Assembly: GCF_013366375.1 (NCBI RefSeq)
Contig: NZ_JABWMJ010000005.1
Coordinates: forward strand, 304,167-368,166
Source of the DNA: Rhizobacter koreensis
GTDB lineage: Bacteria > Pseudomonadota > Gammaproteobacteria > Burkholderiales > Burkholderiaceae_C
Length of the DNA stretch: 64,000 nt
Reading direction: 5' to 3'
In this document: positions 18,794 through 27,746 of the stretch, piece by piece
Layout of the letters: each line of letters begins with the position of its first letter
Position numbering within the stretch: the stretch's first letter is position 1
Position numbers and translations under genes: made by a program
Notes under the pieces: model-generated
The model's input: only the letters and a program-made list of their open reading frames with translations
What the model was told of the DNA's origin: nothing
The model's database searches: none

Positions 18794-20872
18794 TCAGAAC
18801 ATCACCTGAAGCCCGGCCTTCACCGCCCGTCCCGGAAGCGGCACCAGGCCGCGGATCGTCTCGATCGTCGAGGCGCTGTACGCGAGCTTGTCGCCGAGGT
18901 TGATCGCCTTGAGGAACGCGTTGCCCTCGAAGCCGCCGATGCTGAAGCGATGGCTCACCGAGGCATTGAAGAGCGTGTATCCGGCGGTGGAGGTGTCGTA
19001 GTCGGGCACGCGCCGCTGCCGCGCAGCGCTTTCCATCTCGAACCGCAGGCGCCAGGGACCGGTACCGGCGTCCAGGGCGAGGGCGGCGCGAAGCGGCGCG
19101 ATCCGGGGCAATGGTTCCCCGCCGGCTTGAGTGGCGCGCGTGTAGTCCAGCTTGCCCGAGATGTCGAGCGTCCAGAGTCGCTCGAGCAGGCGATGGCTGC
19201 CTTCGAGCTCGATTCCGGCGAGCTTCGCGCGCACCGGCCTGAACACGTACTCCGGGAAGTCTTCGGGCCCGTCTTCGCCTTCCTGACTGATGGTTCGGCC
19301 GCTCGGCTGGAGCGAGATGAAGCGCGAGAAGCGAGCGACGTAGGCACCGACCCGGAACCGGTTGGCTCCGGACTTCCACTGGGCCGCCACATCGAGGTTG
19401 TTGCCTCTCTCGACCTTGAGGCTGGGGTCGCCACGCTCGTAAGTCCCCGTGGCGGCGTGAACGCCGTTTGCGAAGAGCTCGAACGAGGTCGGCGCCCGGG
19501 CCGTACTGCTGAGGGATCCGGTCAGGGTCCAGTCTCCACCGAGCTTGACCACGTCGCCGATGGATGCGCTATGCAGCGTGAATCGCCGCTGCGTCGCCTC
19601 GCCGAAGCGAACCTCGTCCATGTCGGCGTCGCCCTTCGATGAGACGCTGGCGCGTTCGACTCGAAAGCCCACGCTCAGCGTACCGACAGGCGAGGCCAGT
19701 TCCTCGAGCACGAAGAGGGCGCGACGCCGTGTCTTCGTGGATGGCACGAAGGCCTCTTCCCCGAGTGCCGAGAAATCGAAATCCTCGATCTGAGCGCCGA
19801 TGACTCCCCTCAGGGGGCCAATCTGCGCATGCTGCGCCTGCACGCGCAGTTCCGATCCCGACGTCTTGAACGTGGTGCCGATCTCTCCGGAACCCTCGAC
19901 CTCGTCGTGTCGATAGCGGGTGTCGCTGAAGTGGAAGCTGATCGAGCGGAGCGGCCCGTTGAGGTCGCGCGCCTCACCCGCGAGGGCGACGCGATCGCGC
20001 TTCATGCGAATGATCACGTCTTCTTCCGCGACGATGCCGTAGCGGTTGTCGTAGGTGTCGCCCGAGATTCCCAGGTAGCCGGATCCGTAGGTGTACGAGG
20101 CTCCGACCGCGCCGCCCGAGGCGCGGGATGCGGAGTTGCGGACGTGCCGCGTCGGATCGAGTGCATCACCTTCGGCATCGATCGGCGTGTAACGGGGAAC
20201 GCGCAGATCGGAGGTTTCGCGCTTGAACGCATCGGCATGCAGGGCGAACGTGCCGTTGCCGGTCTCGACAGCGGCGCCGCCGCCGCGCTCGCGGTCTGCG
20301 CCACCGAGGCGCACCTCGGCGCTTCCCGAGGGGCCCGTGAGGGAGTACTTCGGGATACGGTTGTCGATGGCGTTCACCACGCCACCGATGGCATTGCCGC
20401 CGTACAGCAGCGCGCCCGGGCCGCGCAGGACCTCGACGCGCTCGACCACCAGCGGGTCGATCGGCACGGCATGGTCGAAGCTCAGGCTCGACGCATCGAT
20501 GGAGGCGCCGCCGTTGTTGAGGATCCGGATGCGGTCGCCGTCGAGCCCTCGGATCACGGGCCGGTTCGCGTTCGGGCCGAAGTAGGTCGACGACACCCCC
20601 GGCAGGCCGTTGAGCGTCTCGCCCAAGGTTGTGCCCCGCCGGAGCAGGAGCTCCGTGCCGCCGAGCGCCGTCACAGGCGAGGCGAGCTCGGTCGAGCCCA
20701 GGGGATTGCCGGTCACGATCACGGGCGCGAGCGTGGTGGTCGGCGTGTCGTTGGAAGATGCGTTGGGCGTGGCTGGCGAGGTCGTCTGAGCGTGGATCGG
20801 ACTGACGGAAGCGAGCGCGAGCGTCAACGTGCCGAGACGTCGGCGTCGGCGGGAGATGGTCTGGGATGGCAT
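18794..20872 (-). CDS. TonB-dependent outer-membrane receptor, ZnuD-like
   Basis: The 692-residue protein has a signal peptide ending near IHAQ (28-29), a TonB-box-like APVIVTG stretch (about 49-55), a plug domain with NRPVIRGLDGDRIRILNNG and VERVEVLRGPGALLYGGNAIGGVVN, and a beta-barrel that ends in a C-terminal Phe. The overall form is that of the ZnuD family, which imports zinc across the outer membrane. Its place at the end of the zur/znu operon supports zinc as the substrate. No His-rich loop is present, so substrate choice rests on family and context. Confidence 0.88.
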   Translation of the reverse strand: MPSQTISRRRRRLGTLTLALASVSPIHAQTTSPATPNASSNDTPTTTLAPVIVTGNPLGSTELASPVTALGGTELLLRRGTTLGETLNGLPGVSSTYFGPNANRPVIRGLDGDRIRILNNGGASIDASSLSFDHAVPIDPLVVERVEVLRGPGALLYGGNAIGGVVNAIDNRIPKYSLTGPSGSAEVRLGGADRERGGGAAVETGNGTFALHADAFKRETSDLRVPRYTPIDAEGDALDPTRHVRNSASRASGGAVGASYTYGSGYLGISGDTYDNRYGIVAEEDVIIRMKRDRVALAGEARDLNGPLRSISFHFSDTRYRHDEVEGSGEIGTTFKTSGSELRVQAQHAQIGPLRGVIGAQIEDFDFSALGEEAFVPSTKTRRRALFVLEELASPVGTLSVGFRVERASVSSKGDADMDEVRFGEATQRRFTLHSASIGDVVKLGGDWTLTGSLSSTARAPTSFELFANGVHAATGTYERGDPSLKVERGNNLDVAAQWKSGANRFRVGAYVARFSRFISLQPSGRTISQEGEDGPEDFPEYVFRPVRAKLAGIELEGSHRLLERLWTLDISGKLDYTRATQAGGEPLPRIAPLRAALALDAGTGPWRLRFEMESAARQRRVPDYDTSTAGYTLFNASVSHRFSIGGFEGNAFLKAINLGDKLAYSASTIETIRGLVPLPGRAVKAGLQVMF

Positions 20873-20998
20873 GAGAGGTTCCCGAAGGGCCCGTGCGGGC
20901 CGGCATGAACAGGTGCGGTGCCGCAGCCGCGCGAAGCTCCACAGGAGCTCGCGTGGCGGGCGTGCCGCGGCGGCCGTCGAGGGACGGCTTATGCGGGT

Positions 20999-21433
20999 TC
21001 AAGCGATCGGGGGACCTCGGGCAAGAAAGCCCTGCGCCTGCGCTGCGACGTGCCAGGCGGAGTGGGCCGCCGGCAACTCGTTCTGCGGCGATGCTTGGAG
21101 AAGAACGGGAGCACTGCCGAACGCCAGGACGTCGGCACTCAGGTCGTCGTAGTGCTCGCACTGGCGCAGCTGATCGTGACCGGCGAACAGCGCTCGCAGC
21201 CAACCCCTGTCACATTTGACGCCGGCCCTGCACTCGCTCGACGCGACGAACGGCGCGATCACGCCGTCGCCCATGGCCTGAGAGGCTGCCACCCGGTCCA
21301 GCAGGATGTGCCTCGCGTGGGCTGCTCGATGCAGCAGACCCAGTGTCTGCACCAGGACCAGCACGACGAGCAGCCCGAGCACGAGGGCTCGTCGACGGGC
21401 CGGAGCCTTGCTGGTTGAGAGGCGGGGTCGCAT
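20999..21433 (-). CDS. Small His/Cys membrane-anchored protein of the zinc island
   Basis: This is a 144-residue protein of unknown function. One N-terminal membrane segment (RALVLGLLVVLVLVQTLGLLH, residues about 14-34) is followed by HRAAHARH and a periplasmic part with RALFAGHDQLRQCEHYDDLSAD. Small proteins of this form (helix, then His-rich patch, then LF-x-H...C..D) occur in zinc-uptake clusters next to DUF3299 proteins, and it may be the counterpart of a small Zrg protein of Vibrio. The ATG at 21433 is chosen because the hydrophobic segment follows soon after. Confidence 0.65.
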   Translation of the reverse strand: MRPRLSTSKAPARRRALVLGLLVVLVLVQTLGLLHRAAHARHILLDRVAASQAMGDGVIAPFVASSECRAGVKCDRGWLRALFAGHDQLRQCEHYDDLSADVLAFGSAPVLLQASPQNELPAAHSAWHVAAQAQGFLARGPPIA

Positions 21434-21595
21434 GGGATGGGTGACAAACTCTAGCGTACGGTTCTCGCTCGCGAAAGAGAGGTCGCGGCGGCGCAAGAGT
21501 CCGACCTTTCCCTCATTCCGCCGGACACCCCGGTGCCCGCAGGCGGGCCAGGTGCCGTTCGCAGGCAACCTTCGCCGCGCGGCCGCGGCGTCTGC

Positions 21596-22156
21596 CTAGC
21601 GCGCAGGCGCCCGGTATGGCTCCACCGCCGACGCCTCCAACCTGTAGCCGCTGTTCCCGAAGGGAGAACCGTTGCGCTCGGTCCTCATGGTGCCCGTCAC
21701 CCACACGACGTCCATCGTCTTCAAGGGCTTGGGTGCCTCGAGAGTCACGTACACGAGCTGGTTGGCAGGTGGCGGCGGGGTGTGCACGCAGGCGCCGAAG
21801 TACGGCACCAGCAGGAACTCCTTGATGTCGCCCACGAGCATCTCGACCGGTACGACGTAGCCGGGGAGCTTCACGACGAGTCCGTTCAGCTCGAGCCGCG
21901 TGGGTGCGTTGTCCCAGATCTGCCTCATCTCCCGCATCAACGCTCGCTCGCCCACGTCACCCTCGCGGACGGCGCCAACCTGCTTGTCACGGAAGAACTT
22001 CTGCGGGTCCCAGTCCTTCGGGATCAGCTCATCCCACGAGAGCCTGCGAATCGATGCAGCCTTCTCGGCAGCTCGTGCCTTGTCGCCGACACACCCAAGG
22101 CCGCCAGCCAGCATCAGCAAGGCCATGTCGCGCCGCGACAGACGAAGCTCGTTCAT
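21596..22156 (-). CDS. DUF3299 family exported protein
   Basis: The 186-residue protein has an N-terminal signal with a twin-arginine-like SRRDMALLML and a hydrophobic stretch up to about residue 26. The conserved core contains LNGLVVKLPGYVVPVE, EFLLVPYFGACVHTPPPPANQLVYV and a final GYRLEA. This is the DUF3299 pattern, a family of small beta-rich periplasmic proteins that accompany MacB-like ABC systems in zinc-responsive loci. The ATG follows the permease stop by two bases (TAGGAATG). The biochemical role is unknown. Confidence 0.82.
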   Translation of the reverse strand: MNELRLSRRDMALLMLAGGLGCVGDKARAAEKAASIRRLSWDELIPKDWDPQKFFRDKQVGAVREGDVGERALMREMRQIWDNAPTRLELNGLVVKLPGYVVPVEMLVGDIKEFLLVPYFGACVHTPPPPANQLVYVTLEAPKPLKTMDVVWVTGTMRTERNGSPFGNSGYRLEASAVEPYRAPAR

Positions 22157-22158
22157 TC

Positions 22159-23409
22159 CTAACCTTTCGGGGACAAGCCGTCCGCCAGTGACATTCGGTA
22201 GGCGCGCCAGCCCGGAACCAGGCTGGCGATGATGCCGGCGACAACGACGGCCGACAAGAGTGCCCACTCCGTTGCGCCGGGCCAGGCAGGCCGAACCCCG
22301 ATGCCGAACTCGGCCTCGGCCCAGGGTCCCAGGAGGCGCACGACGGCAGTGCAGGCGAGCGCGCCGAGCAGCGCGCCGAGCACCGTGACGAGTATGCATT
22401 CCGTGATCAACAACACCAGTATCTCGCGTGGGCCGGCGCCGATGGAGCGCAGGACCGCCAGCTCGCGTCGGCGCTGCTCCAGCCCGGTGACGATGACGGC
22501 GACGAGTCCCGCGAAGCTGACCATCGCCACCAGGGCGCTCATGATCAGCAAGGCGCGCTCACCCACTGCGATCGTGCTCCACAGCTCGTCGAGTGCGACC
22601 CCCGGAAGAGGCTCTGCCTCGTACTCGGCGATGCGCCGCTGCAGCGAGAACACCTGAACGCGCGACTTCAGACCCACCAGCGCAGCGGTCACCGCCTTGG
22701 GCGTGAGGTCGTGCTCCTGAACCCTGTCGACGGGAACGGCCAGCCCCGGGAGCGGCATCCCGGCGATCCAGTCCAGGTGGATGGCCTGCATGCCCGCCAG
22801 CGAGATGTGGACCGATCGATCCACCGGCGTGCCTGTTCGCGCCAGGATGCCCACGACCTTGAACGGCTTGTCCGCATGGTCCGTACCGGCGATCTCACCC
22901 TTGCCGTGGCTGAGCACGAGGCGCTCGCCGAGCCCGTAGCCGAGGCGCGCGGCCACTTCGGCGCCGAGGACCGCGTCGAACACACCGACGAACGGCTTGC
23001 CCTGCGCGAAGCGCAGCGCGCGGCGCGCTCCGTACTGGAAGCGCTCGAAGTAGAGCGGCGTCGTTCCGACGACAGGAAAGCCGCGGTGCGAATCGCCCAG
23101 CGAGAGCGGAACGACCCACGCGACCGCAGGGTCGCGCTCGAGGTCCTTCACGCTGCTCCACTCGATGGTGTTGGTCGCGTTCCCGATCCGAAACACCGTG
23201 TACAGCATCAGCTGCACCGCACCGGTGCGGGCGCCGACGATCAGATCGGTGCCGGAGACGGCTTGCGAGAAGTTCTCGCGCACGTCGTGCCTCACGCGCT
23301 CCACCGCGAGGAGCAGGAAGGTCGACAGTGCGACCGAGACGACGACGACGGACAGGCCGAAGCGCCGGTGCCACGCGCTGTGCCAGGCCACCGTCCACAA
23401 CGCGCTCAA
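22159..23409 (-). CDS. FtsX/MacB-like ABC permease of the zinc island
   Basis: The 416-residue permease has an N-terminal membrane helix (about 17-36), a large periplasmic domain, and three C-terminal helices in an FtsX domain (MSALVAMVSFAGLVAVIVTG, ILVLLITECILVTVLGALLG, and one near 380-400). The TTG start overlaps the stop of the ATPase gene (TTGA). This topology belongs to exporters that extract or move outer-membrane-directed substrates (LolCE/MacB group) rather than to classical metal importers. The partner proteins suggest a ZrgB/C-like system. Confidence 0.85.
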   Translation of the reverse strand: MSALWTVAWHSAWHRRFGLSVVVVSVALSTFLLLAVERVRHDVRENFSQAVSGTDLIVGARTGAVQLMLYTVFRIGNATNTIEWSSVKDLERDPAVAWVVPLSLGDSHRGFPVVGTTPLYFERFQYGARRALRFAQGKPFVGVFDAVLGAEVAARLGYGLGERLVLSHGKGEIAGTDHADKPFKVVGILARTGTPVDRSVHISLAGMQAIHLDWIAGMPLPGLAVPVDRVQEHDLTPKAVTAALVGLKSRVQVFSLQRRIAEYEAEPLPGVALDELWSTIAVGERALLIMSALVAMVSFAGLVAVIVTGLEQRRRELAVLRSIGAGPREILVLLITECILVTVLGALLGALACTAVVRLLGPWAEAEFGIGVRPAWPGATEWALLSAVVVAGIIASLVPGWRAYRMSLADGLSPKG

Positions 23410-24116
23410 TTGACTTCCCTCTGCACGGCTCGATTGATGCTCGGCAGATCGATCACGCGTTCGAAGTGTGCGGCCAGTCGTGCATCGTGGCTGACGAACA
23501 GCAGGGCGCTGCCGACGTCCTCGCAGACCCGTGTCAGCAGCCTCATGAAGACGTCGCGGCGACCTTCGTCCAGCGCCGAGGTCGGCTCGTCCGCGATCAC
23601 CAGCTCCGGGCGACCGATCATCGCGCGCGCAGCCGCCACGCGCTGCTGCTGGCCCACCGACAGCTCACCGGCAGGCCGCCGCCAGTCCGCTGCCTGCAGC
23701 TGAAGTTCCGCCAGCAATGCCTCGGCCTGCTCGCGGGCGTGCCCGAGCGAGCCACCGCAGCGAGCCGCACGCGCCGGCGAGAACCGGCACGGCAGCAGCA
23801 CGTTGTCCAGAACGCTCAGGTAGGGCAGGAGATTGAACTGCTGAAAGATGTAGCCGATGTGGTCGGTGCGGCGGCGATCTCGTCGTCCGGCCGACAAGCG
23901 TCGCCAATCCTCGCCGAGCAGGTTGACCGTGCCGCTCTGTGGCACGAGAACGCCCGCTGCCAGCGAGAGCAAGGTGCTCTTGCCGCATCCGCTGTCGCCA
24001 CGCAGGAGCACGCGTTCCCCGCGTTGCACCTCGAGGCTCTCGATGTCGAGCACGTCCGACATGCCGCGCGGCCAGCGAAAGCGAACATTCGATAGCAGCA
24101 ATGCCGGTACGTCCAC
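23406..24116 (-). CDS. LolD/MacB-type ABC transporter ATP-binding protein
   Basis: The 236-residue ATPase carries Walker A GDSGCGKST (40-48), Q-loop FQQFNLLPYL, the signature LSVGQQQR, Walker B LVIADEP and the switch His in LLFVSHD. The sequence groups with the LolD/MacB type that works with FtsX-like permeases, and its partner overlaps it by four bases. A GTG start (24116) is used, ten bases after the DUF2796 gene stop. Confidence 0.88.
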   Translation of the reverse strand: MDVPALLLSNVRFRWPRGMSDVLDIESLEVQRGERVLLRGDSGCGKSTLLSLAAGVLVPQSGTVNLLGEDWRRLSAGRRDRRRTDHIGYIFQQFNLLPYLSVLDNVLLPCRFSPARAARCGGSLGHAREQAEALLAELQLQAADWRRPAGELSVGQQQRVAAARAMIGRPELVIADEPTSALDEGRRDVFMRLLTRVCEDVGSALLFVSHDARLAAHFERVIDLPSINRAVQREVN

Positions 24117-24126
24117 GCGTCGTGCC

Positions 24127-24657
24127 TCAGCGGCGGATGTTGATCACTCGGGCGGGACGTTGAAGCGTCGCTTTGGCTTGCCCACCCGGGCCGGCGACCT
24201 GAACGTCGACGCGTTGGATTCGCTTGAAGGCATCGAACAAGCCGACGTCGAGTGTACGCAGCGACCCGGGTTGCGCGCAGCGGTACTCGTACGTTGCATC
24301 CAGGTCGGCGTGCTCTGTGTTGGCGGGGTGCCTGGCACCCGCCTCGAGCACGCCGGCGCGCACGTCGGACCTGACGCGGCGGCACTGGGCCGCGGCGTCG
24401 GGGCTGAACAGCGCGGCACCCTCACGCAAGCGGCTCAGCACGTCCGCGGCAGCACGACGCTCGGAGTCCGTGCGAGGCGCGCGCTCGAAGCCGAGCACGA
24501 TGTCGAGCGGGGCCTCCATGGCGACGCTCAGGTTCTCGCCCTCGACCGCGACGTCGAGCTTGACGACGCCGTGCTCGTGGGGCTTCGACGCTGCGCCAGC
24601 GAGGGAGGCAGCGCTGGCAAGCGCGAGCAGGAAAGCTGCAGCGGAAATCGGCTTCAT
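24127..24657 (-). CDS. DUF2796 (ZrgA-like) periplasmic protein
   Basis: The 176-residue protein has a signal peptide (about residues 1-23) and begins its mature part with KPHEHGVVKLDVAVEG. The HxHG motif is the hallmark of DUF2796. GFERAPRTDSER and a late Tyr/Cys pair (YEYRCAQPG) follow. ZrgA of Vibrio cholerae belongs to this family and is part of a Zur-regulated zinc transporter, so a periplasmic zinc-related role is likely. The ATG at 24657 is preceded by AGGAG at four bases. Confidence 0.85.
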   Translation of the reverse strand: MKPISAAAFLLALASAASLAGAASKPHEHGVVKLDVAVEGENLSVAMEAPLDIVLGFERAPRTDSERRAAADVLSRLREGAALFSPDAAAQCRRVRSDVRAGVLEAGARHPANTEHADLDATYEYRCAQPGSLRTLDVGLFDAFKRIQRVDVQVAGPGGQAKATLQRPARVINIRR

Positions 24658-24682
24658 GTAACTCCTGGTGGCGGACTGCAAT

Positions 24683-25561
24683 TCAGTGCGAGAGCGCGTC
24701 GACCAAGGTGCGCGCGTTGTGGGCCATCAAGTCGACGTACGTCTCGGCCGGCCCGCCGCGTCGCGACAGTGCGTCGGAATAGAGCACGCCGCCCACGCGC
24801 GCGCCGCCTTCGCGTGCGATGCGTTCGATGAGTCGCGGGTCGCTGATGTTCTCGACGAAGAGGGCGCGCACGCCGTCGCGCTGGACCTGGCGGATCAGCC
24901 GCGCCACGGCTGCGGCCGAGGGCTCGCTGAGCGTGCTCCAGCCTTGCGGCGCGAGGAAGTCGATTCCGTAGGCGTGGCCGAAGTAGCCGAACGCATCGTG
25001 CGACGTGATGACGCGTCGCTGCTGACGAGGGATTGCGTCGATCCAGCCATGGATCCGGGCGTCGAGCTGCTCGAGCTGCGCCAGGTAGGCCGTGCTGCGC
25101 GCCCGGATCTCGGAAGCAGCGGCCGGCCAGCGTCGAGCGAAGGCCGCGGCCAGGTTCGCCGTGTAGCGACGCATCAACGTCAAGCTCTGCCAGACATGCG
25201 GGTCAGGCACGCCGGCGACGGTTCGGGGCTCAAGGCCCGCGCTGGCGGTAATTACCGCGCCGGGAGCGGCCGACAAGCGCACGAGGCGTTCCATCCAGCC
25301 TTCGAACCCGAGTCCGTTGACCAGCACCAGATCGGCGGTCGCGAGCCGCCTCGCGTCGGCGGCGCTCGGCTCGTAGACGTGAGCGTCGGCGTCCGGACCG
25401 ACCAGCGAAGCAACCTCGATCCCGGCAGGAAGCAGCTGATGCGCGATGTCGGCAAGGATCGAGAAGCTGGCAACGACCCGGCCCGCGGGCCCCGTGGCGC
25501 CTCGAACCGGCCGCGCAAGCAGCGCCGAGCCCGCGAGGAGGATCTGCCGCCGAAGCATCAT
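24683..25561 (-). CDS. znuA: Zinc ABC transporter substrate-binding protein ZnuA
   Basis: This periplasmic binding protein of the cluster A-I family has 292 residues. The expected metal ligands are present: His61 (DAHVYEP), His122 (PDPHVW), His188 (SHDAFGYFGHAYG) and Asp263 (YSDAL). The His-rich flexible loop of many ZnuA proteins is missing, so it is of the short-loop kind. A short signal sequence covers about residues 1-21. Two consecutive ATG codons overlap the znuB stop, and the first (25561) is used. Zinc is favoured over manganese because of the zur and znuD neighbours. Confidence 0.9.
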   Translation of the reverse strand: MMLRRQILLAGSALLARPVRGATGPAGRVVASFSILADIAHQLLPAGIEVASLVGPDADAHVYEPSAADARRLATADLVLVNGLGFEGWMERLVRLSAAPGAVITASAGLEPRTVAGVPDPHVWQSLTLMRRYTANLAAAFARRWPAAASEIRARSTAYLAQLEQLDARIHGWIDAIPRQQRRVITSHDAFGYFGHAYGIDFLAPQGWSTLSEPSAAAVARLIRQVQRDGVRALFVENISDPRLIERIAREGGARVGGVLYSDALSRRGGPAETYVDLMAHNARTLVDALSH

Positions 25562-26433
25562 GAGCCTGCGCGAGCGCGGTAGAGGCTCTTGGGCAGGTGC
25601 CCTGCGAGCAAGCCGTTCCGGCGTCCGAAAAGAAGCGAGACCATGTAGACGGCCCCGCAGATCAGCACGATGCAGGGGCCGGACGGAAGCTCCGCATGGA
25701 AGCTGACGAGCAGGCCTGCCGCGCCCGAAACGGCGCCGATGGCCGCGGCTGCCGCTGCCATTGCGGGCAGCCCCTCGACCCAGAACCGTGCCGACGCGGC
25801 CGGAAGCATCATCAGCCCGATCGCCAGCAGCGTGCCGAGCGCGAGAAACGAGCTGACGAGGTTGGCCACGACGAGCACCAGCAGCAGAACGTGAGCCGCA
25901 GCGCCCGGGCCGCCGACACTTCGCAGGTGCCCGGGATCGAGGCTGTGCAGGACGAGCGGCCTGTACATCAGCGCCAGAGCACAGAGGGTTCCGCTCGACA
26001 CCAGGGCGATCTGGACGAGCGCTGCGTCGTCGACTGCGAGCACGCTGCCAAACAGCATGTGCATGAGGTCCACGGGGCTCCCGTGCAGCGACACGAGCAG
26101 TACGCCCAGTGCCAGGGCGATCAGGTAGAACGCCGCGAAGCTCGCATCGTCGCGCTGCGGTGTCGCATGGCTGACGAACCCGGCCAGCAGCGCGACGGCC
26201 ATGGCCGCGATGAAGCCGCCGACGCTCATCGCGGGCAACGACAGCCCTGCCGCGATGAACCCGATCGCCGCACCGGGAAGGACGGCGTGGGCCATCGCGT
26301 CGCCTGCCAGGCTCATCCGTCGCAGCACCATCAGGCAGCCGATCGGCGCGCTGCTCACCGACAAGGCGGTGACGGCGGCCAAGGCCCGTCGCATGAAGGC
26401 GAACTCGGCGAAGGGCGAAAGCAATTCGCTCAC
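25558..26433 (-). CDS. znuB: Zinc ABC transporter permease ZnuB
   Basis: The 291-residue inner-membrane permease has about eight to nine hydrophobic helices and the family phrases SSAPIGCLMVLRRMSLAGDAMAHAVLPGAAIGF and LGTLLAIGLMMLPAASARFW. It forms the channel for ZnuC and ZnuA. The GTG start overlaps the znuC stop (GTGA), and its own stop overlaps znuA. Confidence 0.93.
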   Translation of the reverse strand: MSELLSPFAEFAFMRRALAAVTALSVSSAPIGCLMVLRRMSLAGDAMAHAVLPGAAIGFIAAGLSLPAMSVGGFIAAMAVALLAGFVSHATPQRDDASFAAFYLIALALGVLLVSLHGSPVDLMHMLFGSVLAVDDAALVQIALVSSGTLCALALMYRPLVLHSLDPGHLRSVGGPGAAAHVLLLVLVVANLVSSFLALGTLLAIGLMMLPAASARFWVEGLPAMAAAAAAIGAVSGAAGLLVSFHAELPSGPCIVLICGAVYMVSLLFGRRNGLLAGHLPKSLYRARAGS

Positions 26434-27185
26434 GCGGCCGCCCTGTACGGCCCATCGGCGATCCGCCACTGCTCCGCCACGCGGCGTGCCGCCGACAGGT
26501 GCTCGGACGTTAGAACCTCGCTCACGGGGCCGAAAGCGACAAGCTCGGTTGCCAGCAGGCGCGCGTGGTCGCATCTCGTACGCGCTTGCGCGAGGTCATG
26601 CGTCACCAGGACGACGGCCTTGCCTTCACGCGTCCACACACGCAGGACGCCGAGCAGATCGGCGGTGGTCCGTTCGTCCATCGCGGCGAAGGGCTCGTCG
26701 AGCAGAACGAGTCCTGCATCCTGCACGAGTGCCCGCGCGAACAGGACGCGCTGCACCTGACCCGCCGACAACTCGCGCATCCAGCGCCGCTCGAGACCTC
26801 CGAGGCCGACGGCGTCGAGGGCACCGGCGATCTGGGCGCGCTCGGCGCTGCCGACCGCGCCGAAGCTGCCAATCCGGAACCAGAGGCCGCTCGACACCAC
26901 CTCCTGCACGCGAATCGGGAAGCCGAGGTCAAGCGTCGAGGCCTGGGGAAGGTATGCAATGCGCCGAACCGCCGCCCGGTCCACGGCGCCTTCGAACCGG
27001 GGTACGGCTCCGGCGAGCGCCGCCAGCAACGTGCTCTTGCCGGCGCCGTTGGGTCCGACCAGCGCCGTCAGCGCGCCCGCGGGAATCTCGGCGCTCACGC
27101 GCCAGACCGCCGGGCGCCCGCGATACGAGATCGTCAGGTCGTGCGTGCGGATCGCTGGCTCACCCGGGCAATGGCTCGAGGGCAT
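26430..27185 (-). CDS. znuC: Zinc ABC transporter ATP-binding protein ZnuC
   Basis: The 251-residue ATPase has Walker A GPNGAGKS (44-51), Q-loop YLPQAS, signature LSAGQVQR, Walker B LVLLDEP and the switch His in VLVTHD. It powers the ZnuB/ZnuA importer. The ATG at 27185 shares one base with the stop of a 29-codon reading frame (TGATG), so termination-reinitiation is likely. A 30-base longer frame exists but would ignore this coupling. Confidence 0.92.
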   Translation of the reverse strand: MPSSHCPGEPAIRTHDLTISYRGRPAVWRVSAEIPAGALTALVGPNGAGKSTLLAALAGAVPRFEGAVDRAAVRRIAYLPQASTLDLGFPIRVQEVVSSGLWFRIGSFGAVGSAERAQIAGALDAVGLGGLERRWMRELSAGQVQRVLFARALVQDAGLVLLDEPFAAMDERTTADLLGVLRVWTREGKAVVLVTHDLAQARTRCDHARLLATELVAFGPVSEVLTSEHLSAARRVAEQWRIADGPYRAAA

Positions 27186-27274
27186 CACCAGTAGGCCCAG
27201 GTCACGATCAGCCACAGCATGAAGACGATCGCCGAGGCACCCAGGAGCCTCGCGCCTGCACCGCGCGTCAGCAT
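27185..27274 (-). CDS. 29-residue single-helix membrane peptide between zur and znuC
   Basis: ATG at 27274 opens a 29-codon frame that ends TGA in a one-base overlap with the znuC ATG. The product starts MLTRGAGARLLG and then has about 16 hydrophobic residues ending in TWAYW. It starts 22 bases after the zur stop. Composition (basic head, single helix, aromatic end) is that of a small inner-membrane protein. No clear ribosome site is seen, so coupling from zur is assumed. Its role in ZnuABC or in translation of znuC is a guess. Confidence 0.5.
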   Translation of the reverse strand: MLTRGAGARLLGASAIVFMLWLIVTWAYW

Positions 27275-27296
27275 GACGCGGGCGAGCGCGAGGCGG

Positions 27297-27716
27297 TCAG
27301 CGCGCGCGATGAACGTGCGCGGACCTTCTCCGGCGCGGGGTACTCCGCGCGAGGCATTCCTTGCAGCGACCGTAGAGCGTCAGCTCGTGATCGTCGACCA
27401 CGAAGCCTGCCGGAGCAAGCTTCGAGAGGTCTCCCGGGCACGCGTGAACCTCGAACACGCGATTGCACTGCGCGCACTGGAAGTGATGGTGGTGCGGCCG
27501 GCCGAAGAGCTCGTAGCGCAGGTTCTCGCCTGGCAGGCTGACGGGTTGCAGCTCCCCTTCCTGCACGAGCGCCTTCAGGTTGCGATAGACGGTCGCGATG
27601 CCCAGACCTGGCGCCTGAAGCTGCGCGGCCTCCAGCACCTCGAGCGGCAGCAGCGGTCGGTCCGCCTGCGCGATTGCTTCGCGAATGGCCGCCCGCTGGC
27701 GGGTGTTGCGTTCCAT
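27297..27716 (-). CDS. zur: Fur-family zinc uptake regulator Zur
   Basis: The 139-residue protein is a Fur-family repressor. An N-terminal winged helix (TVYRNLKAL, 42-50) is followed by a metal-binding dimer domain with His75-His78, Cys81 and Cys84 (CAQC) and Cys118 and Cys121 (CKEC), the structural zinc site. It leads an operon of zinc-uptake genes, which favours Zur over Fur. A palindrome 31 bases upstream of its ATG could allow autoregulation of the whole operon. Confidence 0.9.
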   Translation of the reverse strand: MERNTRQRAAIREAIAQADRPLLPLEVLEAAQLQAPGLGIATVYRNLKALVQEGELQPVSLPGENLRYELFGRPHHHHFQCAQCNRVFEVHACPGDLSKLAPAGFVVDDHELTLYGRCKECLARSTPRRRRSAHVHRAR

Positions 27717-27746
27717 GCATGCAGCGTACCGGATAAGCGCTGAGCG

